Assembly: GCA_937931165.1 (NCBI GenBank)
Contig: CALHCI010000118.1
Coordinates: 1 to 52,164 of the forward strand
DNA from: an uncultured Granulosicoccaceae bacterium
GTDB lineage: Bacteria; Pseudomonadota; Gammaproteobacteria; Granulosicoccales; Granulosicoccaceae
Length of the DNA stretch: 52,164 nucleotides
Reading direction: 5' to 3'
In this document: in pieces, positions 34,427 through 42,480 of the stretch
Position numbering within the stretch: the first letter of the stretch is position 1
Layout of the letters: each line of letters opens with the position of its first letter
Made by a program: the position numbers and the translations under genes
Notes under the pieces: model-generated
Seen by the model: the letters and a program-made list of their open reading frames with translations, nothing else
Databases searched by the model: none
Told to the model about the DNA's origin: nothing

Positions 34427-35547
34427 TGAAAACTAAAACCTTACCTGTGAATAACATTCAGTCGCAACAAGGCTACTCGATCATTGAGTTAATGGTCGCA
34501 TCAGTGATCGGACTGGTGGTACTGTCAGGTGCCATTACCGTATTTTCGGGCAACAAATCTTCACAGGAAATGTCCAGCGGCATGGCACGCATTCAGGAAA
34601 GCGGTCGCGTAGCGCTTGATATTCTGAGTAATGACATTCGCCTTACCGGTTACCAGGGCTGCACCAACGGCACTATCACCCCCTCGGTAATTGCTACAGT
34701 GCAACCCACAGTCAATCTTCCCATGGAGGCACTGTGGGGCGGGGAGTTCGACGGTACAGACTGGTCACCTGCAGAGCACACTGATCTCTCGGCAATCAAG
34801 AACAGCCCCAAGGCGGGTTCCGATATTATCTATGTACAGCACGGTAGTGGCAGAACGGCACTGCTTTCAACTTCGATGACAAGCCTGTCCGGACCCATTT
34901 CTCTTGAAACCAATCCTGATCAGCTTGCTGAAGACGATCTCGTGATGATCTCCAACTGCTCGAGTGCCGATATCTTCAGAGCCTCAAGCGTCAGCAACCC
35001 CACAGGCACCTCAACAGCCGTTTCAGTGGGCTTTGCTGCAGGTACCGACAACACACAGTCATCCCTTAACGCGATCTACACTGTAGATACCGGCGGCGCT
35101 ATGAACAATCCAATGCGGGTAATGCGATTTGAATCAAATGCCTATTTCGTTGGAGACAGTGGTCGAGATGACAAAAATGGTAATGACATTTACTCACTTT
35201 TCGTTGTCGACACGACATCTCCCACAAAGCCTTTCGCAGCAGTTGAATTAGTGGAAGGCGTGGAAAACATGCAAATCCTCTACGGCGAACGTTTGGACAC
35301 TGGCGCTATTCGCTACCTGCCGGCTGGCGGTGCGGGTTTAAACATGAACAATGTAGTGAGTATTCAGATCGGATTACTGGTTGCCTCAACGAATGAAATA
35401 ACCACTGCAGATGATGACAGGACCTATCTGCTTGCTGACGTAAAAGTAGGGCCACCCTCAAGCACCAACAGTGTTAAACACGATGGTGGCAGAACGCTAA
35501 GAGCAGCCTTTAATTCGACCATTCAGCTTCGAAATCGCAGACTGTAA
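34426..35547 (+). CDS. pilW: Minor type IV pilin PilW
   Basis: A 373-residue prepilin, larger than the others as is normal for PilW. The leader ends SQQG before YSIIELMVASVIGLVVLSGA. The block RIQESGRVALDILSNDIRLTGYQGC is characteristic of PilW. The C-terminal domain has several DD and Asn/Asp loops. Third gene of the plus-strand operon and translationally coupled to pilV. Confidence 0.93.
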   Translation: MKTKTLPVNNIQSQQGYSIIELMVASVIGLVVLSGAITVFSGNKSSQEMSSGMARIQESGRVALDILSNDIRLTGYQGCTNGTITPSVIATVQPTVNLPMEALWGGEFDGTDWSPAEHTDLSAIKNSPKAGSDIIYVQHGSGRTALLSTSMTSLSGPISLETNPDQLAEDDLVMISNCSSADIFRASSVSNPTGTSTAVSVGFAAGTDNTQSSLNAIYTVDTGGAMNNPMRVMRFESNAYFVGDSGRDDKNGNDIYSLFVVDTTSPTKPFAAVELVEGVENMQILYGERLDTGAIRYLPAGGAGLNMNNVVSIQIGLLVASTNEITTADDDRTYLLADVKVGPPSSTNSVKHDGGRTLRAAFNSTIQLRNRRL

Positions 35548-35563
35548 CCGAAGGAATCACAAC

Positions 35564-36001
35564 ATGAAAAATACACTCGGCAATCAGCAAGGCGTTTCGT
35601 TACTTGTTTCGATGGTGATACTGATTCTTGTATCACTTATCGGGGTAACCGCACTGAAAAACGCATCAGTAGAAGAACAGATGTCTTCAAACCTGTATCA
35701 GAAAAACCTGACATTCCAGGCTTCTGAAAGTGCTGTGGAAAATACCATTCTGGACAACACGCTGGTATCCAGTGCTTTGATCTCTGACTCGCCGAAGGTA
35801 GAAGAAGTTTCGGTAAACGTGCCAAATACCAAAGCCGAAGTTCAGTTTAAGTCACTGGGCTTTGCACCCACTCTGGGTGACTCTGCAGGTATATTCTCTG
35901 GCGCGAGAATCATGATTACTTCAACGGCGACCAGTGGAGACACCAGAACCAGAACAGTCCATGGGGTTGTGAGGCTTGTGCCTGATTTAACTAATCAGTA
36001 A
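35564..36001 (+). CDS. pilX: Minor type IV pilin PilX
   Basis: A 145-residue prepilin-like protein with leader ending NQQG before VSLLVSMVILILVSLIGVTA. It lacks Glu5, as usual for PilX/GspK-like pilins, and carries the PilX block EEQMSSNLYQKNLTFQASESA. ATG with AAGGA ribosome-binding site. It is the last gene of the plus-strand set; 17 bp further on the opposing pilE ends, so there is no room for pilY1. Confidence 0.92.
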   Translation: MKNTLGNQQGVSLLVSMVILILVSLIGVTALKNASVEEQMSSNLYQKNLTFQASESAVENTILDNTLVSSALISDSPKVEEVSVNVPNTKAEVQFKSLGFAPTLGDSAGIFSGARIMITSTATSGDTRTRTVHGVVRLVPDLTNQ

Positions 36002-36018
36002 CGAGCTCGAACAAAGAC

Positions 36019-36438
36019 TTAAGGCCAGTTAGCTGATTTGACTCCGCGACTGTTAACTGTCAGGTTGCCGGTTGTGTCAGCCGCCTGCTTCCCCTGCGGA
36101 TCAGGGGTGGCGGTTAACAGTACACACCGCGCAATGGATTCTGATCCACACTGGCTGGCGCTCAGGGTATAACGCCCTGTTTCACTGGCTACCGTGGCAC
36201 TTGTGTAGCCAAGCTGGCTCGCGCTGGCTGTGTAACTCAGATTATCTCTGTAGTAATTCTCTTGTCGCTCCATCATTTGCAGCAGAGCAGCGACACCTTC
36301 ACTCCGACCGGACTTCAACAAATACTGTGAGTATGAAGGGTACCCTATTGCAGCGATGATACCGACTATCGCAACTGCAATCAGCAACTCGATCAGTGTA
36401 AAACCAGCGTAGTTTTTTTGTTTTTTCATGTCACTCAC
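36019..36438 (-). CDS. pilE: Type IV pilin-like protein PilE
   Basis: A 139-residue prepilin with leader ending NYAG before FTLIELLIAVAIVGIIAAIG and the PilE-like block YPSYSQYLLKSGRSEGVAALLQMMERQENYY. Start at GTG 36438 with GGAG 7 nt upstream; ATG 36429 is in frame but has no such site. Two Cys (QCGSESIARC) may form the small D-loop typical of this family. Last gene of the minus-strand minor pilin operon. Confidence 0.9.
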   Translation of the reverse strand: MSDMKKQKNYAGFTLIELLIAVAIVGIIAAIGYPSYSQYLLKSGRSEGVAALLQMMERQENYYRDNLSYTASASQLGYTSATVASETGRYTLSASQCGSESIARCVLLTATPDPQGKQAADTTGNLTVNSRGVKSANWP

Positions 36439-36465
36439 AGTTTTGCTCCGGCATTTCGCATAACC

Positions 36466-36975
36466 CTACGGCCAGCAATAAACAAATCGCTGACGCTGAT
36501 TTGACCGAATACCTTGATTTCGTTTTTGATCATTCAGCCTGGCGCTCACATCAATAGCACCGGCCAGCACTTTAACTCTGCCAATAGATTCACCTACACA
36601 ACCGAGCAGATCATTACGTGAAGCACGCATAACCACATTATCCATCAGCACAGTGGCTGGTTGCGAAACGACTGGTGAAGAGGAAACTTCATAAAGATTG
36701 CTACCCTGCTGGTTAGCCAGCAAAGTGTCGATAATCGGGTCATTGTTAATCGACGGGTTTTGATTGACGGTTCTAATGTTGGCATTTAACTCACTCGAAG
36801 CAGCATAGAATACCCGCTGCCGGAACTGCTCGTTGCGAATCGTGCCGGACTGCACAAGTAATTCACCCATCGTCACCAAACCAACGACGGTAAGAATCAA
36901 CAGTGCCACCATAGCGACCAGCAACGCTACACCGTCTTGCCGCGCCGGTTGCATCTGCTGTTTATTTGTAAACAC
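36466..36975 (-). CDS. pilX: Minor type IV pilin PilX (second copy)
   Basis: A 169-residue prepilin-like protein with leader ending RQDG before VALLVAMVALLILTVVGLVT, without Glu5, like PilX. GTG start with AAGGA upstream. The middle block IRNEQFRQRVFYAASSELNANI corresponds to the PilX helix. The sequence is far from the plus-strand PilX, so this is not a recent duplicate. Confidence 0.87.
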   Translation of the reverse strand: MFTNKQQMQPARQDGVALLVAMVALLILTVVGLVTMGELLVQSGTIRNEQFRQRVFYAASSELNANIRTVNQNPSINNDPIIDTLLANQQGSNLYEVSSSPVVSQPATVLMDNVVMRASRNDLLGCVGESIGRVKVLAGAIDVSARLNDQKRNQGIRSNQRQRFVYCWP

Positions 36976-37001
36976 TAGTTTAATTCCTTGACGATCATCA
37001 G

Positions 37002-37799
37002 CTAGGGAATTTTGCTGTTAATGGTTATTGCCGTGGAGAACACGCGACGTGCTACGCGATCATTTTTATTCGCAGTCACATCAAACAGTGGATAACTACG
37101 GCTGTCTAAATCTTCGGTAGTTGAGTCATATCCGTCTGACACCAGTAACGCTACCTTTACCGCACGCACCTGATCCCAGCCCTGCTCTGCACTGCCACCA
37201 ACAGCGGGTACGTTGTCAGCTGATAAATAGCTGTAAATCTGCTCGGTGTTATCTGCCACGCCATAAATCACCTGCATATGATCAACACCGTCGATAATGG
37301 CAAGCCCTTCTGTACCAAGCCAGTTGTCTGCAGCAACATCATACCCGCGGCAAAACAGCGAATTAGTATTTGGTGACCCCGGCTCCTGATCAATGTAAAA
37401 CACGTTGGCGATCTGTCCATTAGCAGGATTACCGGCACAATCCTGCCCACCGGCACCCACAAACATCTGCACAGCGATACGGTCTGACAAACTATCAGTG
37501 CCGCCGGCCCCGTCGGCCTCACTGGTGCAAGGTGCAAGGGTTCTGCAATCACCAATAAAAAAAGGCACTTCCGTACCATGTCCATCTCGGGAACCGGCCT
37601 GCCTGATGTATTTACTCAAATACGAAATGGCGAAACTTGCGTTTTGTTCGATGTTTGCATCAACGCCCTGGCGCTGAAACATACGTGAAGAGGTCACCAG
37701 ATACTGGACCACCATCAGACTGATAAATATACCGATGACAATAGCAATCATCAGTTCAATCAGGGTTAATCCATGTTGGCGACTGCTCGGAATTCTCAA
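37002..37799 (-). CDS. pilW: Minor type IV pilin PilW (second copy)
   Basis: A 265-residue prepilin with leader ending SRQHG before LTLIELMIAIVIGIFISLMV, and the PilW-type block NIEQNASFAISYLSKYIRQAG. It starts at a TTG that overlaps the pilV2 stop (TTGA). Like the plus-strand PilW it ends with a domain containing AVKVALLVSDGY and a DVTAN stretch. About 100 residues shorter than its plus-strand counterpart. Confidence 0.9.
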   Translation of the reverse strand: MRIPSSRQHGLTLIELMIAIVIGIFISLMVVQYLVTSSRMFQRQGVDANIEQNASFAISYLSKYIRQAGSRDGHGTEVPFFIGDCRTLAPCTSEADGAGGTDSLSDRIAVQMFVGAGGQDCAGNPANGQIANVFYIDQEPGSPNTNSLFCRGYDVAADNWLGTEGLAIIDGVDHMQVIYGVADNTEQIYSYLSADNVPAVGGSAEQGWDQVRAVKVALLVSDGYDSTTEDLDSRSYPLFDVTANKNDRVARRVFSTAITINSKIP

Positions 37800-38341
37800 G
37801 GTATAAAACTCAAAGTCAGTTGATCAGACGTCGCTGCTGAAGACGTTCGTATCAGGTTTTCATTGCTGTCAGCGGTTTTTGACACCCAGCTGGTAGTGAT
37901 GGTCACCGTGTCCTGAGCACCGTTACAGGCTGCACTGGTACAGGTAATGTCGGCATTCCATTCAATAACACTTTGATTGAGCCCGGTCTGGCTCGCGCAG
38001 AATACATCCCATAAATCAAATGTCGCCATCTGCGCGGCAGTGCAGGTTGTTGCTGCACCTGATTGTGAGTCGGCACAATTGTCTGCCGGAGCAGCTGCAC
38101 AGTAGCTGCCATCATTGTTGTTGTATGGACTTGAATTTATATAGTTTACGAGTGCTGCTGAATTACTTCGCATGCGATCAGCAAGCTCCTGTGATTTGGC
38201 CAGCACTACAGCACGCTGTGTTGCATCGACAGACATACTGATCGATCGCAACTGCAAACCTGCCATGCCGCCCACACCGATCGCAAATACAACCAGCGCA
38301 ATCAGCACTTCAACCATGCTCACGCCGCTTTGGTTTTTCAC
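37796..38341 (-). CDS. pilV: Minor type IV pilin PilV (second copy)
   Basis: A 181-residue prepilin with leader KNQSG before VSMVEVLIALVVFAIGVGGM and the PilV block VLAKSQELADRMRSNSAAL. The start is set at GTG 38341 because GGAGG (38348-38352) lies 6 nt upstream; a TTG at 38347 abuts that site. The GTG overlaps the fimT2 stop as GTGA. Cys-rich C-terminal half (six or more Cys), more than in the plus-strand PilV. Confidence 0.88.
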   Translation of the reverse strand: MKNQSGVSMVEVLIALVVFAIGVGGMAGLQLRSISMSVDATQRAVVLAKSQELADRMRSNSAALVNYINSSPYNNNDGSYCAAAPADNCADSQSGAATTCTAAQMATFDLWDVFCASQTGLNQSVIEWNADITCTSAACNGAQDTVTITTSWVSKTADSNENLIRTSSAATSDQLTLSFIP

Positions 38342-38904
38342 AAACAACCTCCGGTTGCAGAGCCTATCTTTCGTTCACGAATTTTTCCGACCCGATTGAT
38401 CTCAATATACATTCCTTCGCTTTCATCAATGCCCGGAGCGCAGATAGCGAGCAGGATCTTATTGGTCTCGGAACTACTGAGCCAGCCTTTTAGATCAAAG
38501 CTAATGTACTGACCCAAAGAAACAGCATCGTCTTTTATGGTGACGGAGCGAGTGGATGCCGGATGCTCTTTTATCAGGTCATCACCAACGGTCGCCGCTG
38601 CTGACACTGCAGTGAAGTCAGCGTTGCCTGCGGTAACGGTACTTTCGTAAATAATTACAGGACCACTCCAGTCGCTACCGGTATCCCGCCTTAGTGTCAC
38701 TGTCGCACCACGTGCACGGGCTTCACTACGCGCCAGCTTTAACATACCTATGGTTCGTCGCGTTTCCGCTGTTACAGTAAATTTGGCGATCAGTGGCGAG
38801 TAATTTGGCGCGACAAGACCCACCAGGATGCCAACAATCGCGATAACGATCATTAGTTCAACCAGTGTCACACCATGATTCACGCGCAACGACGGAGTTT
38901 TCAT
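38338..38904 (-). CDS. fimT: Minor type IV pilin, FimT/GspH type (second copy)
   Basis: A 188-residue prepilin with leader ending RVNHG before VTLVELMIVIAIVGILVGLV, and the FimT block LKLARSEARARGATVTL. The mature protein starts with Val instead of Phe. ATG 38904 is preferred to the TTG before it. First gene of the minus-strand operon fimT-pilV-pilW-pilX-pilE, divergent from the pilE-like gene at 39089. Confidence 0.9.
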   Translation of the reverse strand: MKTPSLRVNHGVTLVELMIVIAIVGILVGLVAPNYSPLIAKFTVTAETRRTIGMLKLARSEARARGATVTLRRDTGSDWSGPVIIYESTVTAGNADFTAVSAAATVGDDLIKEHPASTRSVTIKDDAVSLGQYISFDLKGWLSSSETNKILLAICAPGIDESEGMYIEINRVGKIRERKIGSATGGCL

Positions 38905-39076
38905 CAAGCCTGCTTTGATTTGGACAACGGATGCCGGAAGTTCGCAAATGTCACGCCAGCGAAGCAGAACCCATTCGCAAGAGTTAACTATTCCTCACTG
39001 CTGCCGCTGCACTTTGCGTATTCAGTGAATCCGGCACAATTTTGTCATGCGGGTTCCGACAATCTCTAACCTGCTC

Positions 39077-39081
39077 AGGAG
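39077..39081 (+). promoter_or_regulatory. Ribosome-binding site that decides a GTG start
   Basis: AGGAG is followed after 7 nt by GTG 39089. It favours this start over the ATG at 39047 in the same frame. Confidence 0.8.
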
Positions 39082-39088
39082 CTTTTCC

Positions 39089-39505
39089 GTGCAAATACGC
39101 CACAACACCGGTTTTACCTTAATCGAACTGCTAATTGCCGTGGCAATTCTCGGGATAATCGCAGCAATCGCCGTTCCCAGTTACAGCAGCTACATCACTG
39201 ACGCGAGACGACTGGATGCACAGGTAGCGTTGCGCGGGGAAGCACAGAAAATGGAGCGCTGCAGAACAGAAACGTTTACTTATGTTGACTGTGATCCGTC
39301 TTCTTCCACATCACCTGATGGCTACTACACAATTTCCTACGGCACCCCAACCGCGAATACCTACACGCTGACGGCCACCCCGGTCACCGGAAAATCGCAA
39401 GCCAACGATAGTAATTGCAAAACGCTGATTATTGATCAGACCGGTAAAACCACAGCAACCGGTGGCAGCGTAACAACGGCTAAGCCCGCAGGTGATTGCT
39501 GGTAA
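39089..39505 (+). CDS. Type IV pilin-like protein (PilE family)
   Basis: A 138-residue prepilin. With the GTG start at 39089 the leader is a normal VQIRHNTG, cut before FTLIELLIAVAILGIIAAIA; the upstream ATG would make an unusually long leader. The C-terminal domain has Cys pairs (ERCRTETFTYVDC and SNCKTL to the terminal DCW), as in PilE-like pilins. Alone in its transcription unit, closed by the palindromic terminator at 39531-39556. It may be a minor pilin or a major pilin variant; sequence alone does not decide. Confidence 0.9.
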   Translation: MQIRHNTGFTLIELLIAVAILGIIAAIAVPSYSSYITDARRLDAQVALRGEAQKMERCRTETFTYVDCDPSSSTSPDGYYTISYGTPTANTYTLTATPVTGKSQANDSNCKTLIIDQTGKTTATGGSVTTAKPAGDCW

Positions 39506-39530
39506 CAGAATAGGCTCTCAGCACAAAGAA

Positions 39531-39556
39531 AAAAGGCCAGCATATGCTGGCCTTTT
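39531..39556. terminator. Perfect palindromic bidirectional terminator
   Basis: A 26-nt perfect inverted repeat: AAAAGGCCAGCAT followed by its reverse complement, so both strands end in TTTT. It lies between the pilin gene (+) and the cold-shock gene (-) and can serve both. Confidence 0.92.
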
Positions 39557-39581
39557 ATGGTAACAACAGGACCGTTGTTCC

Positions 39582-39791
39582 TTATAACGGAGTTACTTCG
39601 TCCGCTTGCGGGCCTTTCTGGCCCTCTACTTCAACAAAGCTTACGGATTGGCCTTCAACCAGCGTACGCCGGCCTTCGCCAATAATTGAGCGAAAATGGA
39701 CGAACAAGTCGCTGCCAGTTTCGCGGGTGATGAAGCCGTAGCCTTTCTCATCGTTGAACCATTTAACGGTCCCTTGCTGCTTTTCAGACAT
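39582..39791 (-). CDS. CspA-family cold-shock protein
   Basis: A 69-residue single-stranded nucleic-acid-binding protein with RNP1 KGYGFI and RNP2 LFVHF on the OB fold. Starts [20 protein letters not shown], which is standard. It may melt mRNA structure in the cold or be a constitutive member; a leader of about 170 nt upstream hints at cold regulation. Cytoplasmic. Confidence 0.97.
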   Translation of the reverse strand: MSEKQQGTVKWFNDEKGYGFITRETGSDLFVHFRSIIGEGRRTLVEGQSVSFVEVEGQKGPQADEVTPL

Positions 39792-40148
39792 GGTGAATCA
39801 GATCTCATGTAACACCAGGTGCAAAATCACACCTGTTTTGATAAAGCCAGCTCTCGCCAGCCAGTGAACACCGTGCGAAAAGATGAGTTTGGAGGTCAAG
39901 GCAGAGAGTGTTGAAACACCCGAAACTACAGATCACTGTCAACCCGCTATCCGCGCGGATACGGTAATTCTATAGGCAAAAATAGAAAATACAATCAAAA
40001 TCAAGTTTTTAGGTGAAAAAATCAAGCGCTTATAGGCGATTTTGGTGTAATCGGCATTATTCTCTGCAGTTAACAAGTCATGCTAGACAAATAATGGCTG
40101 TTGCCAGTACTCTGCAGTCTGCTTACAACCGACATTTCCACACACGCA
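39792..40148. other. Intergenic region: csp leader and promoter, GlxA-gene upstream DNA
   Basis: A 357-bp stretch between the divergent csp and GlxA-type regulator genes. The csp side has a 6-bp hairpin (CAGGTG/CACCTG at 39816-39835) near the start codon and a small inverted repeat GTGTT/AACAC near 39908. An AT-rich block around 39970-40020 holds the likely csp promoter. No further gene is supported. Confidence 0.7.
39969..39998 (-). promoter_or_regulatory. Putative sigma-70 promoter of the cold-shock gene
   Basis: On the minus strand TTGATT (39993-39998) and TATAGA (39969-39974) are spaced by 18 nt. Transcription from here would give a 5' leader of about 170 nt, like cspA mRNAs. Confidence 0.45.
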
Positions 40149-41102
40149 ATGCCGCCAAAAAAAGTCGCTTTTTTGCTGACGCCCGAGTTTGCAATGCTGG
40201 CATTCGGTTCAGCGGTGGAACCCCATCGTGCAGCAAATCTCACTGCCTCAAAACAACTTTACGACTGGACCTTTCTCAGCGAAGACGGCGGGCCTGTGTG
40301 TGCCGGCAACGGATTATCTGTCACCCCGGACAGAGCCCTCAAAGCCGACGACCGTTTCGATCGCATTTTTGTCTGTGGCGGTGTAAACACACGCCGCCAT
40401 AAACCGGATTCAACCATACGCTGGCTGCAACAGCAGGCGCAGAGCGGCACTGCAATCGGTGGTATCAGCACAGGCACATGGTTGCTTGCTCACGCCGGTC
40501 TGCTGCACGGCAGACGCTGCACCATCCACTGGCAGAGCATTGATGCCTTTCGCGAAGCTTTCCCGGACATCAAAGCCGACCCATCCGTGTACGTTGTTGA
40601 AAACAACCGGTTCACCTGCTGTGGTGGCACCGGTGCGCTGGATATGATGGTGCATCTGATCGCCGAAGACTATGGGGATAATGTAGTCACCGATGTATGT
40701 ACGTGGCTTTTTCACGATCGAATAAGAATCAGCACTGACGTACAGGGCGTAGCTCAGCATACCGCCCTGGCACGCAAGTCACCGAAACTGGCAGCGGCAT
40801 TCAGAGTCATGGCGACGCACATTGAAGACCGTCTTACACCGGGAGAAATTTCAGCCAGTATCGGTGTATCACAACGGCAACTGGAGCGTTTATTCCAGCG
40901 GCATCTGCAATGCACACCACAACAAAAGTACATGGATTTGCGGCTGCAACACGCACGACGGTTGTTGCTTGAAACCAGTATGCCTATTCTGGACATATCC
41001 ATCGCCGCAGGCTTTACCAGCCAATCACACTTTACCAAATGTTATCGTGAAAAATTCCATCGCACGCCCAGAAGCGAACGACTGGGGCCTGCTGTCAATT
41101 AA
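40149..41102 (+). CDS. GlxA-type AraC-family transcriptional regulator with DJ-1/PfpI domain
   Basis: About 317 residues from MPPKKVAFLLTPEFAM; an upstream in-frame ATG at 40101 would add 16 residues. The N-terminal half is a class I glutamine amidotransferase-like (DJ-1/PfpI) domain with FDRIFVCGGVN and GGISTGTWLLAHAG, where the usual nucleophile Cys is Thr, so it should sense ligand without catalysis. The C-terminal AraC DNA-binding domain has ISASIGVSQRQLERLFQRH and ILDISIAAGFTSQSHFTKCY. Relatives include GbdR, CdhR and ArgR, which respond to betaine, carnitine or arginine. It probably regulates itself or the adjacent flavoprotein. Confidence 0.9.
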   Translation: MPPKKVAFLLTPEFAMLAFGSAVEPHRAANLTASKQLYDWTFLSEDGGPVCAGNGLSVTPDRALKADDRFDRIFVCGGVNTRRHKPDSTIRWLQQQAQSGTAIGGISTGTWLLAHAGLLHGRRCTIHWQSIDAFREAFPDIKADPSVYVVENNRFTCCGGTGALDMMVHLIAEDYGDNVVTDVCTWLFHDRIRISTDVQGVAQHTALARKSPKLAAAFRVMATHIEDRLTPGEISASIGVSQRQLERLFQRHLQCTPQQKYMDLRLQHARRLLLETSMPILDISIAAGFTSQSHFTKCYREKFHRTPRSERLGPAVN

Positions 41103-41135
41103 CCACTATTTGCCTGTGACCGGTTTGCCCTGCAC

Positions 41136-42170
41136 ATGAAAAACGATCTTATCGATGTACTTATTATTGGCGCCGGGCCGTGTGGATTATTTCAGGCGTT
41201 TCAACTCGGGCTGCAAGGTATAAACAGCCACATAGTCGAATCGCAGTCTGACGCCGGCGGACAATGCAACGAGCTCTATGCTGACAAACCCATCTACGAC
41301 ATTCCGGGCATACCGCATATTCTCGCAGGAGACCTTGCCGACCAACTACTGACGCAACTAAAACCGTTTAACCCGACATTCCATTTCAATACCGCAGTCA
41401 CCCACATCGTTCAATGTGATGATTCAACTTTTAAAGTCCACACCAGTACCAACACAACCTTTCACACCAGGCATATAGTGATTGCTTCCGGTGCAGGTGC
41501 GTTCACACCGGTAAAAATGCGGCTCGAGGGTATAGAAGCGCTTGAGAATACGCAGCTGTTTTACAAAAAGGTAGCACCCGATTTATGCGCTGAACAAAAA
41601 GTCACCATTACCGGCGACACAGCAGATGCGCTGAAAGAAATCATCAATCAGCAAAACACAGCAGCAGAAATCACCTTTATACACAGAAAAAGACGTCTGC
41701 CAGACGATGTGGACCTTGTCGCTGAAATAACCCGGTTACAGGGAAACGGTGCGGTCAAAGTGATTCAGGGGAAAATCACCGAAGCGATCGTTGAAGGTGG
41801 CACGCTAAAAAAGCTTCTGGTTACCGACAACAACAAAGAAACGATTGAAGTACCAACAGAGGTGTTGATTGCCAGACTGGGCAGTTCCCCGAAAATGCAA
41901 AATTACTCAGACTGGGGTATTGAAACCACCAGACGGCACATTGACGTAAGCACTAATAACTTCGAATCCAGCATCCCCTGCCTCTATTCGGTGGGAGATA
42001 TCAACCAGTATGCCGGCAAGCGCAAACTGATACTCTGTGGTTTTCACGAGGCAACACTTGCTGCGTTTGCCATTGCCAGCAGGCTTAACCCGGAAAGCCC
42101 TGTACACACGCAATACACAACAACCAGCACACAGCTGTTGCAACGCCTTGGCGTCACAAAAGAAACGTAA
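41136..42170 (+). CDS. Ferredoxin-NADP reductase type 2-like flavoprotein
   Basis: A 344-residue FAD/NAD(P)-binding protein of the thioredoxin reductase fold without the redox CxxC pair. FAD motif VLIIGAGPCGLFQAFQLGLQG at residues 8-28 region, then SQSDAGGQCNELYADKPIYDIPG, typical for the YumC-like ferredoxin-NADP reductases. The NADP motif region reads VTITGDTADALKEI, altered from GGGDSA. The final YSVGDINQYAGKRKLILCGFHEA binds FAD. It probably moves electrons between NADPH and ferredoxin. Starts 33 nt after the regulator gene. Confidence 0.9.
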   Translation: MKNDLIDVLIIGAGPCGLFQAFQLGLQGINSHIVESQSDAGGQCNELYADKPIYDIPGIPHILAGDLADQLLTQLKPFNPTFHFNTAVTHIVQCDDSTFKVHTSTNTTFHTRHIVIASGAGAFTPVKMRLEGIEALENTQLFYKKVAPDLCAEQKVTITGDTADALKEIINQQNTAAEITFIHRKRRLPDDVDLVAEITRLQGNGAVKVIQGKITEAIVEGGTLKKLLVTDNNKETIEVPTEVLIARLGSSPKMQNYSDWGIETTRRHIDVSTNNFESSIPCLYSVGDINQYAGKRKLILCGFHEATLAAFAIASRLNPESPVHTQYTTTSTQLLQRLGVTKET

Positions 42171-42222
42171 AGCAACTAGCGTTACCACAACTTACCAGCA
42201 GATTTTTTAAAGAGACAATCCA

Positions 42223-42417
42223 TTGAAAGTTGATCGAAGAATTATGGACATCCTTGTATGCCCTATCACCAAAGGAAGTCTGGTCCAGATTGGCGAAGAG
42301 CTTTGGAGTAAACAGGCCGGACTGGCATTTCCAATTAAAAACGGTATACCGGTAATGCTCGAATCAGAAGCGCGAACACTAAGCGAAGAAGAGCTGGATT
42401 CCCTTAAAAAGAGATAA
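42223..42417 (+). CDS. Trm112/UPF0434 family small protein
   Basis: A 64-residue protein starting at TTG 42223 with AAGAGA upstream. It has [30 protein letters not shown] and ARTLSEEEL, which match the YcaR/Trm112-like family; the usual zinc Cys set is reduced to a single Cys. In some organisms Trm112 activates methyltransferases; the bacterial role is less clear. An ATG at 42244 would cut conserved residues. Confidence 0.9.
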   Translation: MKVDRRIMDILVCPITKGSLVQIGEELWSKQAGLAFPIKNGIPVMLESEARTLSEEELDSLKKR

Positions 42418-42450
42418 AAAAAGGGCTTCTACAAAATCGTAGCAGCCCTT
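42415..42450 (-). terminator. Terminator of the secreted-protein gene
   Basis: Read on the minus strand, AAGGGCT and AGCCCTT with CTAC/GTAG form a stem around a 6-nt loop and are followed by a run of seven T. It sits at the convergent end with the Trm112-like gene and may also slow plus-strand transcription. Confidence 0.85.
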
Positions 42451-42480
42451 ATCGTTTACAGCGGTTTAAGTTTTTCCCAC

